Source: Petrotoga olearia DSM 13574
GTDB taxonomy: Bacteria > Thermotogota > Thermotogae > Petrotogales > Petrotogaceae
NCBI RefSeq assembly: GCF_002895525.1
Contig: NZ_AZRL01000006.1
Location: forward strand, 1 to 64,000
Direction: 5' to 3'
DNA length: 64,000 nucleotides
The notes below the pieces were generated by a model. It had not been told where the DNA came from and did not search any database. It was given only the letters and a program-made list of their open reading frames with translations. The position numbers and the translations under genes were made by a program. Below, piece after piece: positions 26,088 through 35,711 of this stretch. Position 1 is the first letter of the stretch; every line of letters starts with the position of its first letter.

Positions 26088-26690
26088 ATGAAAAAAGTTT
26101 TCGCAACGTTGTTGGTAGGTATGTTAGCTGTTTTTAGTTTCGCTGCATTTGAAGTAACAGTTGGATATGTAAATACATCTCTAGCCGCTACTGATGTAGA
26201 TACAGTAGAAGATGTAACGATGCATGGGATCAGTGCAGGTGCAAACTATTTGTTCGATGGATTGGGTGTAGAAGGCGGAGCGTTGTTAGTCGGCGGTTCT
26301 TTTGATTACTATTTCCCAACAGAATTTGCTACTAATGCAGCAGTTACAGCTTCCGCTACTGCTACTGAAGAGGTAGCTCAAATGATGGTGGGCGTGAATG
26401 CTGGTTACAGGCAGAGTTTAAATGCCTTCTTCCCAGACTTACCATTTGGAATGTATGTCCAAGGGTTGTTTAACTATTCCTTTGGATTAGGAGACGATAA
26501 GGTTTTAGCAAATAGTTTAGGTTTCGGTGGAGGAGCTGGAGCAAGCTTTGCAGTTCAAAACCTCGACATGAATGTAGGTGCAGATGTTTTATTTGAAAAA
26601 CCAACATTAGCTGACGCTTATGACGAAGTTTATAAAGGTGAGTTCCAGTTGAGGCCAAAGTTCAAGGTTTACGCAGGTGTACAATTCTAA
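26088..26690 (+). CDS. probable outer membrane beta-barrel protein
   Basis: The 200-residue protein has a signal peptide (MKKVFATLLVGMLAVFSFA) and then alternating hydrophobic and polar segments with many Gly and aromatic residues. It ends in VYAGVQF, with the C-terminal Phe typical of outer membrane barrels. About eight strands are possible. It may sit in the toga sheath-like outer membrane of Thermotogota. GGAGGG precedes the ATG, and a strong terminator follows, which suggests an independent, well-expressed gene. Confidence 0.7.
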   Translation: MKKVFATLLVGMLAVFSFAAFEVTVGYVNTSLAATDVDTVEDVTMHGISAGANYLFDGLGVEGGALLVGGSFDYYFPTEFATNAAVTASATATEEVAQMMVGVNAGYRQSLNAFFPDLPFGMYVQGLFNYSFGLGDDKVLANSLGFGGGAGASFAVQNLDMNVGADVLFEKPTLADAYDEVYKGEFQLRPKFKVYAGVQF

Positions 26691-26715
26691 TTTAAAAGTA
26701 AACAAAGATAATTTA

Positions 26716-26741
26716 AAAACCTCCTTTACGGAGGTTTTTTA
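26716..26741. terminator. bidirectional intrinsic terminator
   Basis: The stem AACCTCC with GGAGGTT around TTTAC (26718-26736) is flanked by A's and T's on the two sides. It serves the outer membrane protein on the plus strand and the GNAT gene on the minus strand. Confidence 0.9.
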
Positions 26742-27320
26742 TTACAGCTTTTTTCTCATTTCGATAGCAACTATTCTATATCCTGATTTTAAAAAGAAAC
26801 TTTCTAAAAACTTCAAATATCTTGGTAAAGTAATAACTCTCTGTTTTTGAAACCCTTTCATCAAATTGATGTGTGTCTCGCCGAATCCAAGATTTTTATA
26901 CAAATTATACGCAACTTTGTTATTCCCAAAGACATTCAATTCAATAAATTTTACCTTTTCTTTTTTTAATGTTTCTTCTAGTTTTTTTAAAGCACCTTTT
27001 GCAAATCCTTTTTTTTGATACTTAGGAAAAATCCTAATATCGTATATAAACGCTTTTTTAGAACTGTGATTGACAAAAACCCAAATTCTTCCGACGTGGT
27101 CGTTATTCCCATTTATAACATTATAACCATAGTTTTTCCCTTTTTTGATATCTTCATTCCAGACGGTATCAATTTGATCCTCTGCTCTTGCCAAGGCTTC
27201 CTCGTATGGAATCAACAAATTTTCAGCCAAAACTTTGGCATATTCTTCGTACATTTTCTTTTTGTATATCTCAAACTCTTCTTTGCTCATTAATTCGAGC
27301 TTCGTTACCGACACCTCCAA
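26742..27320 (-). CDS. GNAT-family N-acetyltransferase
   Basis: The C-terminal half has the acetyl-CoA-binding motif of GNAT enzymes (IRIFPKYQKKGFAKGALKKL) followed by NVFGNNKVAYNLYKNLGF. The substrate is unknown. The start is uncertain: TTG at 27320 gives LEVSVTKLELM, but GGAGGTG overlaps these first codons, so initiation may be a few codons later at a rare codon or at the ATG at 27290. It lies 6 bases after the Wzz-like gene and is probably co-transcribed. Confidence 0.85.
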   Translation of the reverse strand: MEVSVTKLELMSKEEFEIYKKKMYEEYAKVLAENLLIPYEEALARAEDQIDTVWNEDIKKGKNYGYNVINGNNDHVGRIWVFVNHSSKKAFIYDIRIFPKYQKKGFAKGALKKLEETLKKEKVKFIELNVFGNNKVAYNLYKNLGFGETHINLMKGFQKQRVITLPRYLKFLESFFLKSGYRIVAIEMRKKL

Positions 27321-27326
27321 AAGATG

Positions 27327-29195
27327 TTATCTTTTCTTTTTTACATAAACAACTGTGGGATCCTTTTCTTTTTTTAAAATCTCTTTTATATCTTCCAAGT
27401 TTGTTGTTTTTTCTTCTATAAATATAATAATTTTTTCCAAATCATCTCTGTATAGTATATAATCACCATTGTTGAAATCGTCAAACATTATAAACGCCTC
27501 GTTTGTGTTTTTAAACTTTTCAAATTTTTCAAATTTTTCTTTGTAATCTTCATTTTCTATTGAAGTAAAATACTCTGTTTTATAAGGTTTTATGGTATTT
27601 AAGATGTTGTAAATTCTTTGAGAAAGGTTCTGGGCAACTGAGAAACTCCCTAAAAACAACAACCCAAACTTTTTAAAATCTTTTTTATAAACGAAATTGA
27701 CTATTTTCTCGGCATCGTTTGAATCATCTAAAATAATGTCAGGAACCCCAAATAAACTTTCAAATTCGTATAGATCTTTCACCGTTTTGTCTTGGGCTTC
27801 TTTTACAAAAACACCCAAAATCCCCAAGAATATTGCTAATACCCCTCCAATAGCTAAAGTAAGGGTAGTATTTGGAGATACAGGATTTTCTGGTATGTAG
27901 GCAGAGTTTATTACTTTGAATTTGTTATCGTACAGTGATGCCTTCATCCTTTCTTGCTCTAACGCAGCTAGTAAAGTATTATACCTAGCTTGAAGTATAG
28001 TTTGCTGTTGTTTTAATAGAAAATATTCGTAAAGAATGGGGGAGCTTTTTGCAATTTCATCATCAATAACTTGAAGCATATTTTCGTACACCTGTTTTGT
28101 TACATCAAATAGTTGTAGTTGTGTAATTATCCCTGTGTATTCATTAAAAGTTCCCATATCGATCGATGCAAGAAAGTTTAAATCGTTGGAAAATATTGTT
28201 TCAAGGTTCTTTTTCAATTCGTTTTCTAAAACCGTTATTTCTGCTTCCAAAGCTCCAATTCTTGGAGAACTAGGGGAATTTAACTTTAAAGTTTCTAATT
28301 CTATGTTGTCACTTACTAATTTAGATTTTATATCCTTAACAGGTGTATCTTTTTCAGTATTTGTTAGTATAAACTCTTTCGTTTCTGGAGTCAGTTTGAA
28401 AATATTATCTTCTATAGCTTGCTTTCTGATTTCTAATTGATTTTTATCGGCGTCTAATTTTAAGATATTCATATATGTTTCAGAATAATAACTAATTAAA
28501 CTATCGAATGTTTGAGATGAAGTTGAAGAAGAAGCTAACAATTTATTTTTAGTTTGAAAATCTAAAACTTCTTTATTTATCTGATCATATTGCTGAGAAA
28601 CATCTTCAAATAACGTTTCAACTTGATTCAAATAAGACTGAGAATCCTCAAAATAAAGGTTTTTTGCATAATCGGTGTAGTAAGAATACACAAGTGAAAC
28701 AACCGAAGCAGCTAAGCCCGGATCAGAACTTTGGTAACTTATTTCTATCATATTAGTATCTTGAACATTTTGTATATTTATACCTTCTTTTAGTGAATCA
28801 ATGAGATCTCTTTCTGTTACTTCTGTACCTCTTAACCTTGCAATTAGCCCTTTGTTTTCATTTGCTTTTTCTACAAGGTTGAGTTCTTTTACAACGTTTG
28901 CCAACACCCAATCGGCTTTCATCCTTTCAATTTCGGTAGTTAGACCAGAGTCAGTCGGTTGGATGATTCCTAATAAGTTTGCTGCAGAAGACATTGATCC
29001 TAAAGAGACGGTTGGTTGGGAAGAACTCGATTTGTACTCTATAACCTGCTTAGCTTCATACTTGGGAGTTGCCATGAAAAATAGATAAACAGCTGTTAAA
29101 AAGATAGTTAAGAAGAAAATGATTAAAAAAGTCCATTTTCTTCTTTTAAAAATTCTGAGTATGTCTGAAAAGGTTAGTTCTCTTTCTTCTTCCAT
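27327..29195 (-). CDS. Wzz/GumC-type polysaccharide co-polymerase
   Basis: The protein sets chain length or assists export of a surface polysaccharide in the inner membrane. A short cytosolic Wzz N-terminus (ILRIFKRRKW) leads to helix 1, then a long coiled-coil-rich periplasmic domain (about residues 50-450), the PxxP-like IPENPVSPN before helix 2 (about 470-490), and a 130-residue cytosolic tail. The tail (LLFLGSFSVAQNLSQRIYNIL) resembles a BY-kinase domain without Walker A. I chose ATG 29195; the ATG at 29201 touches GGAGG. Confidence 0.82.
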   Translation of the reverse strand: MEEERELTFSDILRIFKRRKWTFLIIFFLTIFLTAVYLFFMATPKYEAKQVIEYKSSSSQPTVSLGSMSSAANLLGIIQPTDSGLTTEIERMKADWVLANVVKELNLVEKANENKGLIARLRGTEVTERDLIDSLKEGINIQNVQDTNMIEISYQSSDPGLAASVVSLVYSYYTDYAKNLYFEDSQSYLNQVETLFEDVSQQYDQINKEVLDFQTKNKLLASSSTSSQTFDSLISYYSETYMNILKLDADKNQLEIRKQAIEDNIFKLTPETKEFILTNTEKDTPVKDIKSKLVSDNIELETLKLNSPSSPRIGALEAEITVLENELKKNLETIFSNDLNFLASIDMGTFNEYTGIITQLQLFDVTKQVYENMLQVIDDEIAKSSPILYEYFLLKQQQTILQARYNTLLAALEQERMKASLYDNKFKVINSAYIPENPVSPNTTLTLAIGGVLAIFLGILGVFVKEAQDKTVKDLYEFESLFGVPDIILDDSNDAEKIVNFVYKKDFKKFGLLFLGSFSVAQNLSQRIYNILNTIKPYKTEYFTSIENEDYKEKFEKFEKFKNTNEAFIMFDDFNNGDYILYRDDLEKIIIFIEEKTTNLEDIKEILKKEKDPTVVYVKKKR

Positions 29196-29201
29196 TTCCA
29201 T

Positions 29202-29311
29202 CCTCCAATTTTAAGTTATTTTTTTACTGCGTTTTGAAACTCTGAAAGGTGATATTTGGCGCCCCTTTATTTTGTTTTATGCAAAATATTTTACCATATG
29301 GGGCATTTAAT
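29202..29311. other. short intergenic gap with a GC-rich motif
   Basis: About 110 bp between the AddB-like and Wzz-like genes. It includes GGCGCCCCTTTA at 29258-29269, whose complement matches AAAGGGGCGC near the window start. An ACCATATGGGGC stretch lies near the AddB-like stop. I see no clear terminator. Confidence 0.4.
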
Positions 29312-32300
29312 TCAAAGGTATTTTTTTATGTTCATATTAAAATCCTTTTTGTACTGCATCAAATCGCATAAACTTCTGAATTGGCAAGAAGAGCAGTCGT
29401 AATATTTTTCTCCTGTTTTTGCATTGCTGTATTTATCATACATTTCTTCTAAGAACCTTCTAATTTCTCTTTCTTTTACTGCTATAGGGGTGAAATCAGA
29501 TTTATTGATGTTTTGAAAAACCTTCTCTAACCATGTGTAGAATTCTTTAATATCAAAAGATACGAACTTAACACCCCGTCCGTGTTGTTTATATATAATA
29601 TTATTTTTCTGTATTTTTATAAAATTATTATTTTTGTATTCTTTTTTCTTTGAAACTACCTGAAATTTTAGATACACATCAGAATTTGCTAATTTGTTTT
29701 TCCATTCTTCGTTATTTAATAAGGTTAAATAATAAATCAACAATTGTTCACTTTGAAAATTTTTTGATCTTTTGTAATCCATAATTGAGTATGCGCCTGG
29801 TAATAGCTGATCATCGAACTCATCAAGAAGGTATGTGTAGTTACCATTCAAAAGATCTACCCTGTCGATTCTAGATGTTAAGTCTACATCATGAAAATCT
29901 CCTACGTTTATCTTTGAATTTACCTCTAACTCAGTAGCTATAACTTGAGAATAGGTGAGATCCATCCCTTTTTTGAACTTAATATAGTTACGATATATGT
30001 CTTCTATACTGTCAAAAATATCTTCTGTTATTATTTCACTTTCTACGTCTTTTATAGCTTCATAGGTTTGTAAAAAATCGTCGGTATACTCTTCCCAAAT
30101 ATTTTCAACGATACTTTTTATTTCTTCTTTCAATTCTTCTGCGTAGAGAATTTTTTGAGCCATATCTTCATAATTTTTGTACTTGGAAAATATCTCTTTC
30201 ATCACCCTATGCTTTATAAGTCCATCAAAAAATTTCCCAAAATCTTTATCTCCATATAATCGGCCTTCGATCGCGAGGTAATACTTTAAAGGGCAATCCA
30301 CATAAGTAGTAATTTTTGTATGGCTTAACCGTCCAAGGCCAGTATTTTTAGATAATTGCCATTGTGGATTAGTTATCTCTTTTTTTAATCTCTCAATATT
30401 AGTGAAGTGTTTATCTGGTAAATATTCTTTCTTTCCATTCAATATGTAATAAATAGTAGCTTCTGTTTCAGAGAAAATATTCTCTGGATCTTTTGGTAGG
30501 ATTTCTTTTTTAGAGAGAAACTTATTGGAATATTTAACTTTTTTAAAGTTGTTCCTAAACTCTTTTTCGTATGGAGAGGGTAGTATTGGTTCACCGCTTA
30601 ATTTAGCGTTTGGATATGTAAATACAATATTTTCTGCGAAGATCATCGAGATAAACAAGTTTCTTCTACTGATTTTTTCTGAGTGTTTGGCGATTGAGGT
30701 ACCTTCGTTACTCATAGATGTGATGAAAGGATTGACCTTTATTGAAGGATAGTTTTCTTCAGTGAAACCTACAAAATATTTGTATTTTTTCTTTACAAAT
30801 CTTGAGTCTTCAAGGCTCATTATTTCTACTGTATTATCGTACCTTTCGGATTCTCTATACGTTTCAATCTGAATAAGAGAGGAAAGGATTTTGTAGAACT
30901 TTTCGATTCCTAAATTTTTATCTGATTTTAGAATTTTTCCCAAATTTTCTTCGACGTTAAATACCAGTGTTTCGAAGGCTTTTAATGCATTTAATTGACT
31001 CTCGATAGGGAGTACATCCTCGTATGTTTTTAGTATGTTGAAATGAGATAGGTAGGTATCTATCCATTCTTTCACCAAATCCCTGTAATCAGAAACACTG
31101 AAGTACTTTTTTCGATCTTTGCTTTTTTGGATATTTTCTAAAAGAGAAAATATGTTTCCAAGACATTTTTTTAATTCATTCAAGTCTTTGAGTTCTTCGC
31201 TTATCCTTTCTATTTCTTCTGTGCCTTTAAGTTGAGAGCTTCTTTTATCTATTTCTTTCTCAATAGTATTCATCCATTTTTCTTTTCGGTTTTTGAGCGA
31301 AGATTTTTGTATGTCATAAAATAAGTTCAATCGCTTTAAATAATGTTCTATCTGCTCCATTGTTAGCTCAGTTACTCCCCCGTAACCACTTTCAACCATT
31401 GCCAAGATATCTTCAACTTCACAACCCCTCACCAGTGTCTTAACCGGTTGAAGAAGTATCAAAACTATTTGGCTTTCGTTTAGCGGAACGTCGTTTTTGA
31501 ACCTGTAAGGTACCTTGGCATCTTCCAAATAATCCGCAAATAATTTTGCAGTTGAATTATTGGAAACAACTACCCCCAAATCATCAGGAGAAAGATTTTC
31601 ACTTATCAATTTTCTTTTTATTTCTTTTGTAAGGATTTCTATTTCAGAAACATCATTGTTCATTGGAAAGATTTCAATTCCGGTATTTTCAAAAATCCTT
31701 CTTAACCCATTACTTTTCGATTGGAATTTAAAATCTTCATTTTTTAAAAAGTTGTGTATGTTGGTTATTGAGTCGAAACTTCTGTCTTCGATATTGATCC
31801 AAGTAATAAAATGAACCTCTTCAAAGAGATCAAAGAAAGCTTTAAGTGTTTTATTAACAGCTGGAGAAATATCAAAAAATCCGGAAATAACGACCCTTTT
31901 CCCTATATATTTTTTCTCCTCTTCTTTCAACCTGCTAGGTAAAATCTCATAAAACCATTTGTACACACTAACGGGATCGTAATTTCTCTGATATTTAATA
32001 GACATATCAAACTTCGTTTCTAAAATATCTTCGAGTTTTTTTTCTAATTTAGTGTAAAGTATGTACAAATTAGAATTGTTATCAATAGAATCATCTAGCA
32101 ACTTGTATTCTTCGGAGGATTCAACGATTTCCTCATCTTCAACCCTTGAAATTTCCCATTTCTTCTCGAAAATATCTAATATGTACTCTACTGATTTTTG
32201 AGATTTGGATATAACGTTTAGATATTCAGAAAATTCTTCGTCTTTCTTCTCTTCTTCTATTAAGTCCATTATCTCGTTTTCGATGTATACTTTCAAAAAA

Positions 32301-32557
32301 TCCCTGTTCAGTATTACAGATTGTGGTTGGTATGTTTTTAGCGTCTCAGTTACATATTGGTTTATAACCCTAAAGGCGTCACGATTGATAGTTTTTCCTG
32401 TTTGTGAGGCGATATATTCTGCTACTTGCTTGACATAAAAACCAGAAGGCCCTAGAAACAAAAAGTTTAGAGGGTCTTCGTTGTAAAAAGGAAGTATAAG
32501 ATCTCCAACCTTTTTAAAATGTTCTGCATTTAAGTCAAATAAGTAGACCTTTTTCAT
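29312..32557 (-). CDS. AddB/RexB-like nuclease-helicase subunit
   Basis: This 1081-residue protein resembles the AddB/RexB subunit of the double-strand-break processing enzyme. The N-terminal helicase-like half has a degenerate P-loop (FLGPSGFYVKQVAEYI), so it probably does not hydrolyse ATP. The C-terminal nuclease has MDYKRSKNF near residue 927 and a QSEQLLIYYL helix, the PD-(D/E)xK pattern. Cys755 with Cys1055, 1058 and 1064 form the typical AddB iron-sulphur cluster. No AddA partner is adjacent. It follows a CBM48-like gene by 4 bases. Confidence 0.8.
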   Translation of the reverse strand: MKKVYLFDLNAEHFKKVGDLILPFYNEDPLNFLFLGPSGFYVKQVAEYIASQTGKTINRDAFRVINQYVTETLKTYQPQSVILNRDFLKVYIENEIMDLIEEEKKDEEFSEYLNVISKSQKSVEYILDIFEKKWEISRVEDEEIVESSEEYKLLDDSIDNNSNLYILYTKLEKKLEDILETKFDMSIKYQRNYDPVSVYKWFYEILPSRLKEEEKKYIGKRVVISGFFDISPAVNKTLKAFFDLFEEVHFITWINIEDRSFDSITNIHNFLKNEDFKFQSKSNGLRRIFENTGIEIFPMNNDVSEIEILTKEIKRKLISENLSPDDLGVVVSNNSTAKLFADYLEDAKVPYRFKNDVPLNESQIVLILLQPVKTLVRGCEVEDILAMVESGYGGVTELTMEQIEHYLKRLNLFYDIQKSSLKNRKEKWMNTIEKEIDKRSSQLKGTEEIERISEELKDLNELKKCLGNIFSLLENIQKSKDRKKYFSVSDYRDLVKEWIDTYLSHFNILKTYEDVLPIESQLNALKAFETLVFNVEENLGKILKSDKNLGIEKFYKILSSLIQIETYRESERYDNTVEIMSLEDSRFVKKKYKYFVGFTEENYPSIKVNPFITSMSNEGTSIAKHSEKISRRNLFISMIFAENIVFTYPNAKLSGEPILPSPYEKEFRNNFKKVKYSNKFLSKKEILPKDPENIFSETEATIYYILNGKKEYLPDKHFTNIERLKKEITNPQWQLSKNTGLGRLSHTKITTYVDCPLKYYLAIEGRLYGDKDFGKFFDGLIKHRVMKEIFSKYKNYEDMAQKILYAEELKEEIKSIVENIWEEYTDDFLQTYEAIKDVESEIITEDIFDSIEDIYRNYIKFKKGMDLTYSQVIATELEVNSKINVGDFHDVDLTSRIDRVDLLNGNYTYLLDEFDDQLLPGAYSIMDYKRSKNFQSEQLLIYYLTLLNNEEWKNKLANSDVYLKFQVVSKKKEYKNNNFIKIQKNNIIYKQHGRGVKFVSFDIKEFYTWLEKVFQNINKSDFTPIAVKEREIRRFLEEMYDKYSNAKTGEKYYDCSSCQFRSLCDLMQYKKDFNMNIKKYL

Positions 32558-32561
32558 TTTT

Positions 32562-33008
32562 CTACCAGCTTTCTATTTCATTTCTCACTTCATCCAAGTT
32601 ATATTCAAATTTGTAAGTTCTATTTTCTCTTTCATTCCCAAAGAAATCTTTCTCTATGTTATCATAATTGCCAAGGTTATATAGGTATTCTATTTCAGTA
32701 TTTGGGGGCATTCTTAGAGTTAATTGGTACGTTCCATTACCCATTTTCTCAAATCTATAGTTTTCATCTCCCACCAACCAATTGTTGAAGTTCCCCATCA
32801 TATAAATTGATGCATCTTGTGGTGTACTTTCTGGAACCGAAGCGATTATAAAAGTGACTTCGAATAAATTCTCATCTTCTTCTGAAAATGAAGGTATTTG
32901 TGGGGATATTTCACGAGATGGCTGAGCTGTTACCGAGGCTTTTTGTGAAGAAAAACCAAAAAGCAAAAGAATTATTGCAAAGGGAAGCAAAATTTCTAAA
33001 AATCCTTT
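32562..33008 (-). CDS. membrane-anchored glycogen-binding-like (CBM48) protein
   Basis: An N-terminal hydrophobic helix is followed by a linker and a beta-sandwich of about 90 residues. SIYMMGNFNNWLVGDENYRF and GNGTYQLTLRMPPNTEIEYLYNL fit the CBM48/AMPK glycogen-binding fold, and GNFNNW is the core motif. I chose TTG at 33008, 7 bases after GAGGTGA; TTG 33050 lies before that site. The CBM would face outward, so starch-like glucan or a non-sugar role is possible. It leads the AddB-like gene, an odd pairing. Confidence 0.7.
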   Translation of the reverse strand, partial: KGFLEILLPFAIILLLFGFSSQKASVTAQPSREISPQIPSFSEEDENLFEVTFIIASVPESTPQDASIYMMGNFNNWLVGDENYRFEKMGNGTYQLTLRMPPNTEIEYLYNLGNYDNIEKDFFGNERENRTYKFEYNLDEVRNEIESW

Positions 33009-33083
33009 CAAGTTTCTTTCACCTCTTTGATGTTGTAACTTTGTTTTCAATTTATTATATCATATTTATTATCTCAATTCTCC

Positions 33084-33104
33084 ACATTTGATCAAATCAA
33101 ATGT
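33084..33104 (-). promoter_or_regulatory. palindromic site upstream of the CBM48/addB operon
   Basis: ACATTTGAT and ATCAAATGT form perfect 9-bp arms around CAA. On the minus strand the site lies about 20 bp before a TATAAT box that would serve the CBM48-like gene, and just after the DeoR gene stop. No T-run follows, so an operator is a little more likely than a terminator. Confidence 0.4.
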
Positions 33105-33141
33105 CCGTGAAAAAGAAAGGTTAAACGGAAGATTAACTCCC

Positions 33142-33867
33142 TTATATTTCTATTTTTCTATCATCTGTAACTAAAATATAATTTTGTTTCCATTTTTCAA
33201 CCAAGTTAGCACAGATTTTATTGTATTTGGAATGATCTGCTAGGACATATGCAACTTTTGCTGATTTTATAATTTTCTTTTTAAAATTTGCTTCACTCAG
33301 TTCATGAACATAGAAGCCTTCCTCGTTGAATCCGTTAACTCCCATAAAGGCTTTTTTAAACTTATATTTTTCGAAGTTTTGCTCTAAATCAATAAAATTC
33401 ATATTACTGGGGATAAATTCTCCGCCTAAAACGTGTAGATTTATTTCAATGGAGTTAGAAAGAGCATTTATAATGTATAATGAGTTTGTAACTATATGGC
33501 ATTTTTTATTAGAGTTGATTAATTCTTCAGTAAAAGCAAGGGTAGTGCTTCCCGCATCGATAAATATTGTGTCATCGTTTTCTACAAATTGAACCGCATA
33601 CTTTGCAATTTCCAATTTTTCTTTTGCATGTCCTGCAATTTCTTTTTGAAATAGAGGATTAAACCTTTCTTTAGCAATGGCTCCACCATGCGTTCTTTTT
33701 ATAAGTCCCTCCCTTTCCAAATAATTTAAATCATTTCGAACTGTGGAAAAGGAAACTTTTAATATTTGAGAGAGATCAAAAACTGTGATGCTTCCCTCTT
33801 TTTCAAGCAATTGAAGTATTCTTCTTCGTCTTTCTTCTGGAATTAATTTAGTGCTATTTGTTTTCAT
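33142..33867 (-). CDS. DeoR-family transcriptional regulator
   Basis: A winged helix-turn-helix (RRRRILQLLEKEGSITVFDL, then VSFSTVRNDLNYLEREGLI) is followed by a DeoR C-terminal sensor domain (IFIDAGSTTLAFTEEL and LGGEF). These usually sense phosphorylated sugars. The gene is last in the sugar operon and overlaps the glycosidase gene by 4 bases, so it probably controls this operon. Confidence 0.9.
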   Translation of the reverse strand: MKTNSTKLIPEERRRRILQLLEKEGSITVFDLSQILKVSFSTVRNDLNYLEREGLIKRTHGGAIAKERFNPLFQKEIAGHAKEKLEIAKYAVQFVENDDTIFIDAGSTTLAFTEELINSNKKCHIVTNSLYIINALSNSIEINLHVLGGEFIPSNMNFIDLEQNFEKYKFKKAFMGVNGFNEEGFYVHELSEANFKKKIIKSAKVAYVLADHSKYNKICANLVEKWKQNYILVTDDRKIEI

Positions 33868-34844
33868 TTCATAAACTCCTCTTTCTCGATAGATATTCCA
33901 TAATTATTGTACCATATTTTGTAAGGTCCTCTGTGTGAAAATATTGGACATAACTCTGATTCACTTTTTTGCCAAAAAAAGATAAAATTATCGTTTTTTT
34001 GTGAAACTATTTGCGTATTGTAGGCGATTTTTTCAATTTGCGGTTTAAACAATGCTGGTCCATTTGCGGTCTTTGTGTATGGCCCTTTTAAATTTTCGCT
34101 TACTAAGAAATAATCTCCAGGAATAGGATCTAATTCTGTTTGTTCTTTGAAGTTATCCGAAAATGAATTAGAACAAAAATGCAAATAATATATGCCATCT
34201 TTTTTAATAATATACGGGCATTCGGTATTGTCAAACCATTTAGGTATAGATAACGGTTCGAGAATTTTCCAATCTATCAAGTTTTTAGAGGTAGCTATTC
34301 CCACAGTTCCTCTTGCTTTGATCTCACCATCTTTTCTTCTACTACAGAAAACCATGTAAAAATCAGAACCTTCTTGAAAAACATAAGGATCCCTGAAATG
34401 TATCATACCATCGTAAGAATTAGTTTCATAAAGATTTGGATCTATTCTTAAAAGTGGTTCGTTATCTGAAATTCTTGTATAGTTCTTGAAATCAGGGGAT
34501 TTTGAAGTTATTAAACCGATGAGTTGCTCGTTGGGTTTTTTACTGTTTCTTGAAGTGTAAAAGAGATAGTATTCGTTGTTGTAATAAAATGTACTTCCAG
34601 TCCAAATAGAGGTATCGTCCCATTTGTTTTGATTTGAGGATAATATAATACCTTCATATTTCCAATTAATTAAATCTTGACTTTTGGCTAAGCCTATTGA
34701 AGAATGAAAATGCCTGTCTTCAGGGTCTTTTGTGCTGGGTGATTCTAAAAAATATTTGAACCAAGTACCTTCTTTGTCCTTAAGAAACCAGAGATCCCAA
34801 ATGTATTTGTTTTTCAATTTAAAGCATGATGAATTTTGCGTCAT
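33864..34844 (-). CDS. GH32/GH68-like beta-fructosidase family protein
   Basis: The 326-residue protein is a five-bladed beta-propeller glycosidase. It shows the GH-J clan acids: IWDLWF (Asp17, nucleophile position), HFRDPYVF (Arg151-Asp152-Pro153) and TECPYII (Glu208, acid/base). GH32 acts on sucrose and fructans; GH43-like activity on other furanosides is an alternative. There is no signal peptide, so the substrate is imported first by the adjacent transporter. It starts 12 bases after the second permease gene. Confidence 0.75.
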   Translation of the reverse strand: MTQNSSCFKLKNKYIWDLWFLKDKEGTWFKYFLESPSTKDPEDRHFHSSIGLAKSQDLINWKYEGIILSSNQNKWDDTSIWTGSTFYYNNEYYLFYTSRNSKKPNEQLIGLITSKSPDFKNYTRISDNEPLLRIDPNLYETNSYDGMIHFRDPYVFQEGSDFYMVFCSRRKDGEIKARGTVGIATSKNLIDWKILEPLSIPKWFDNTECPYIIKKDGIYYLHFCSNSFSDNFKEQTELDPIPGDYFLVSENLKGPYTKTANGPALFKPQIEKIAYNTQIVSQKNDNFIFFWQKSESELCPIFSHRGPYKIWYNNYGISIEKEEFMK

Positions 34845-34856
34845 AAAACATACCTC

Positions 34857-35711
34857 CTATTTTATTCCTGTGGTAGCAACGCTTTTTACAAACTGGTTTT
34901 GTAGGAAAATAAATAATATTATAACAGGAATAGTCATCATAGTAGCAAAAGCCATGATATCTCCCCAGTAGATTGGGGCTTGTCCAAAGAACGTTTGCAT
35001 TGCAACCGTTAAAGGCCTATATGTGTATCCCCTCGTAACCATCAATGGCCACAAAAAAGAACCCCATTGCATAAGAAAATGAAGAATTGCTACACTTGCC
35101 AAAACTGGTCTAGAAAGAGGTAAAACGATTTTCCAATAAATTTTAAACCAACCTGCTCCATCTATTAGAGCTGCTTCTTCCAAATCCTTGGGAAAATTTA
35201 TGAAAAATTGATAGAGAAGAAATATATAAAGTGGATTAGCAATAAATGGAATTATTTGAACTTGGTAACTATCCAGCCACCCCATCTTGTTGGTTATGAG
35301 CAATAGAGGAATGGCAATTGCTTCAAAGGGAATGATAATTAAAGCTACAATTATTGAAACTAGCATTTTTCTTCCTTTGAAAGAGAACCTAGCAAGTCCG
35401 TACGCCATCATGCTGTTCACAATTAAACCTGCAATTATAGTTGTACCAACGATCAACACAGAATTGAATAAAAATCTTTGAAAAGGCATCCGATCAAAAA
35501 CATCTTTGAAATTTTCTATACTAATCGTAGTGGGTATAAAACCTTTTATTGAAGACATTTGATTGACTATGTCTATCTCACTTGGATTAAGAGACACGGA
35601 GATCATGTACAAAAGTGGGAATAAAAAAAAGATGGCGAGAATTATCATTAAAATATAACTAATAATTCTATTAATAATTATCATTCTTTTTCTACTTCTT
35701 TGCCTCATCAA
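34857..35711 (-). CDS. sugar ABC permease (MalG type)
   Basis: A 284-residue binding-protein-dependent permease with about six helices. The EAA loop (EEAALIDGAGWFKIYWKIVLPL) contacts the ATPase. ATPase is not encoded in the operon, so a shared MsmK/UgpC-like protein is likely. It overlaps the first permease gene by 4 bases. Confidence 0.9.
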   Translation of the reverse strand: MMRQRSRKRMIIINRIISYILMIILAIFFLFPLLYMISVSLNPSEIDIVNQMSSIKGFIPTTISIENFKDVFDRMPFQRFLFNSVLIVGTTIIAGLIVNSMMAYGLARFSFKGRKMLVSIIVALIIIPFEAIAIPLLLITNKMGWLDSYQVQIIPFIANPLYIFLLYQFFINFPKDLEEAALIDGAGWFKIYWKIVLPLSRPVLASVAILHFLMQWGSFLWPLMVTRGYTYRPLTVAMQTFFGQAPIYWGDIMAFATMMTIPVIILFIFLQNQFVKSVATTGIK

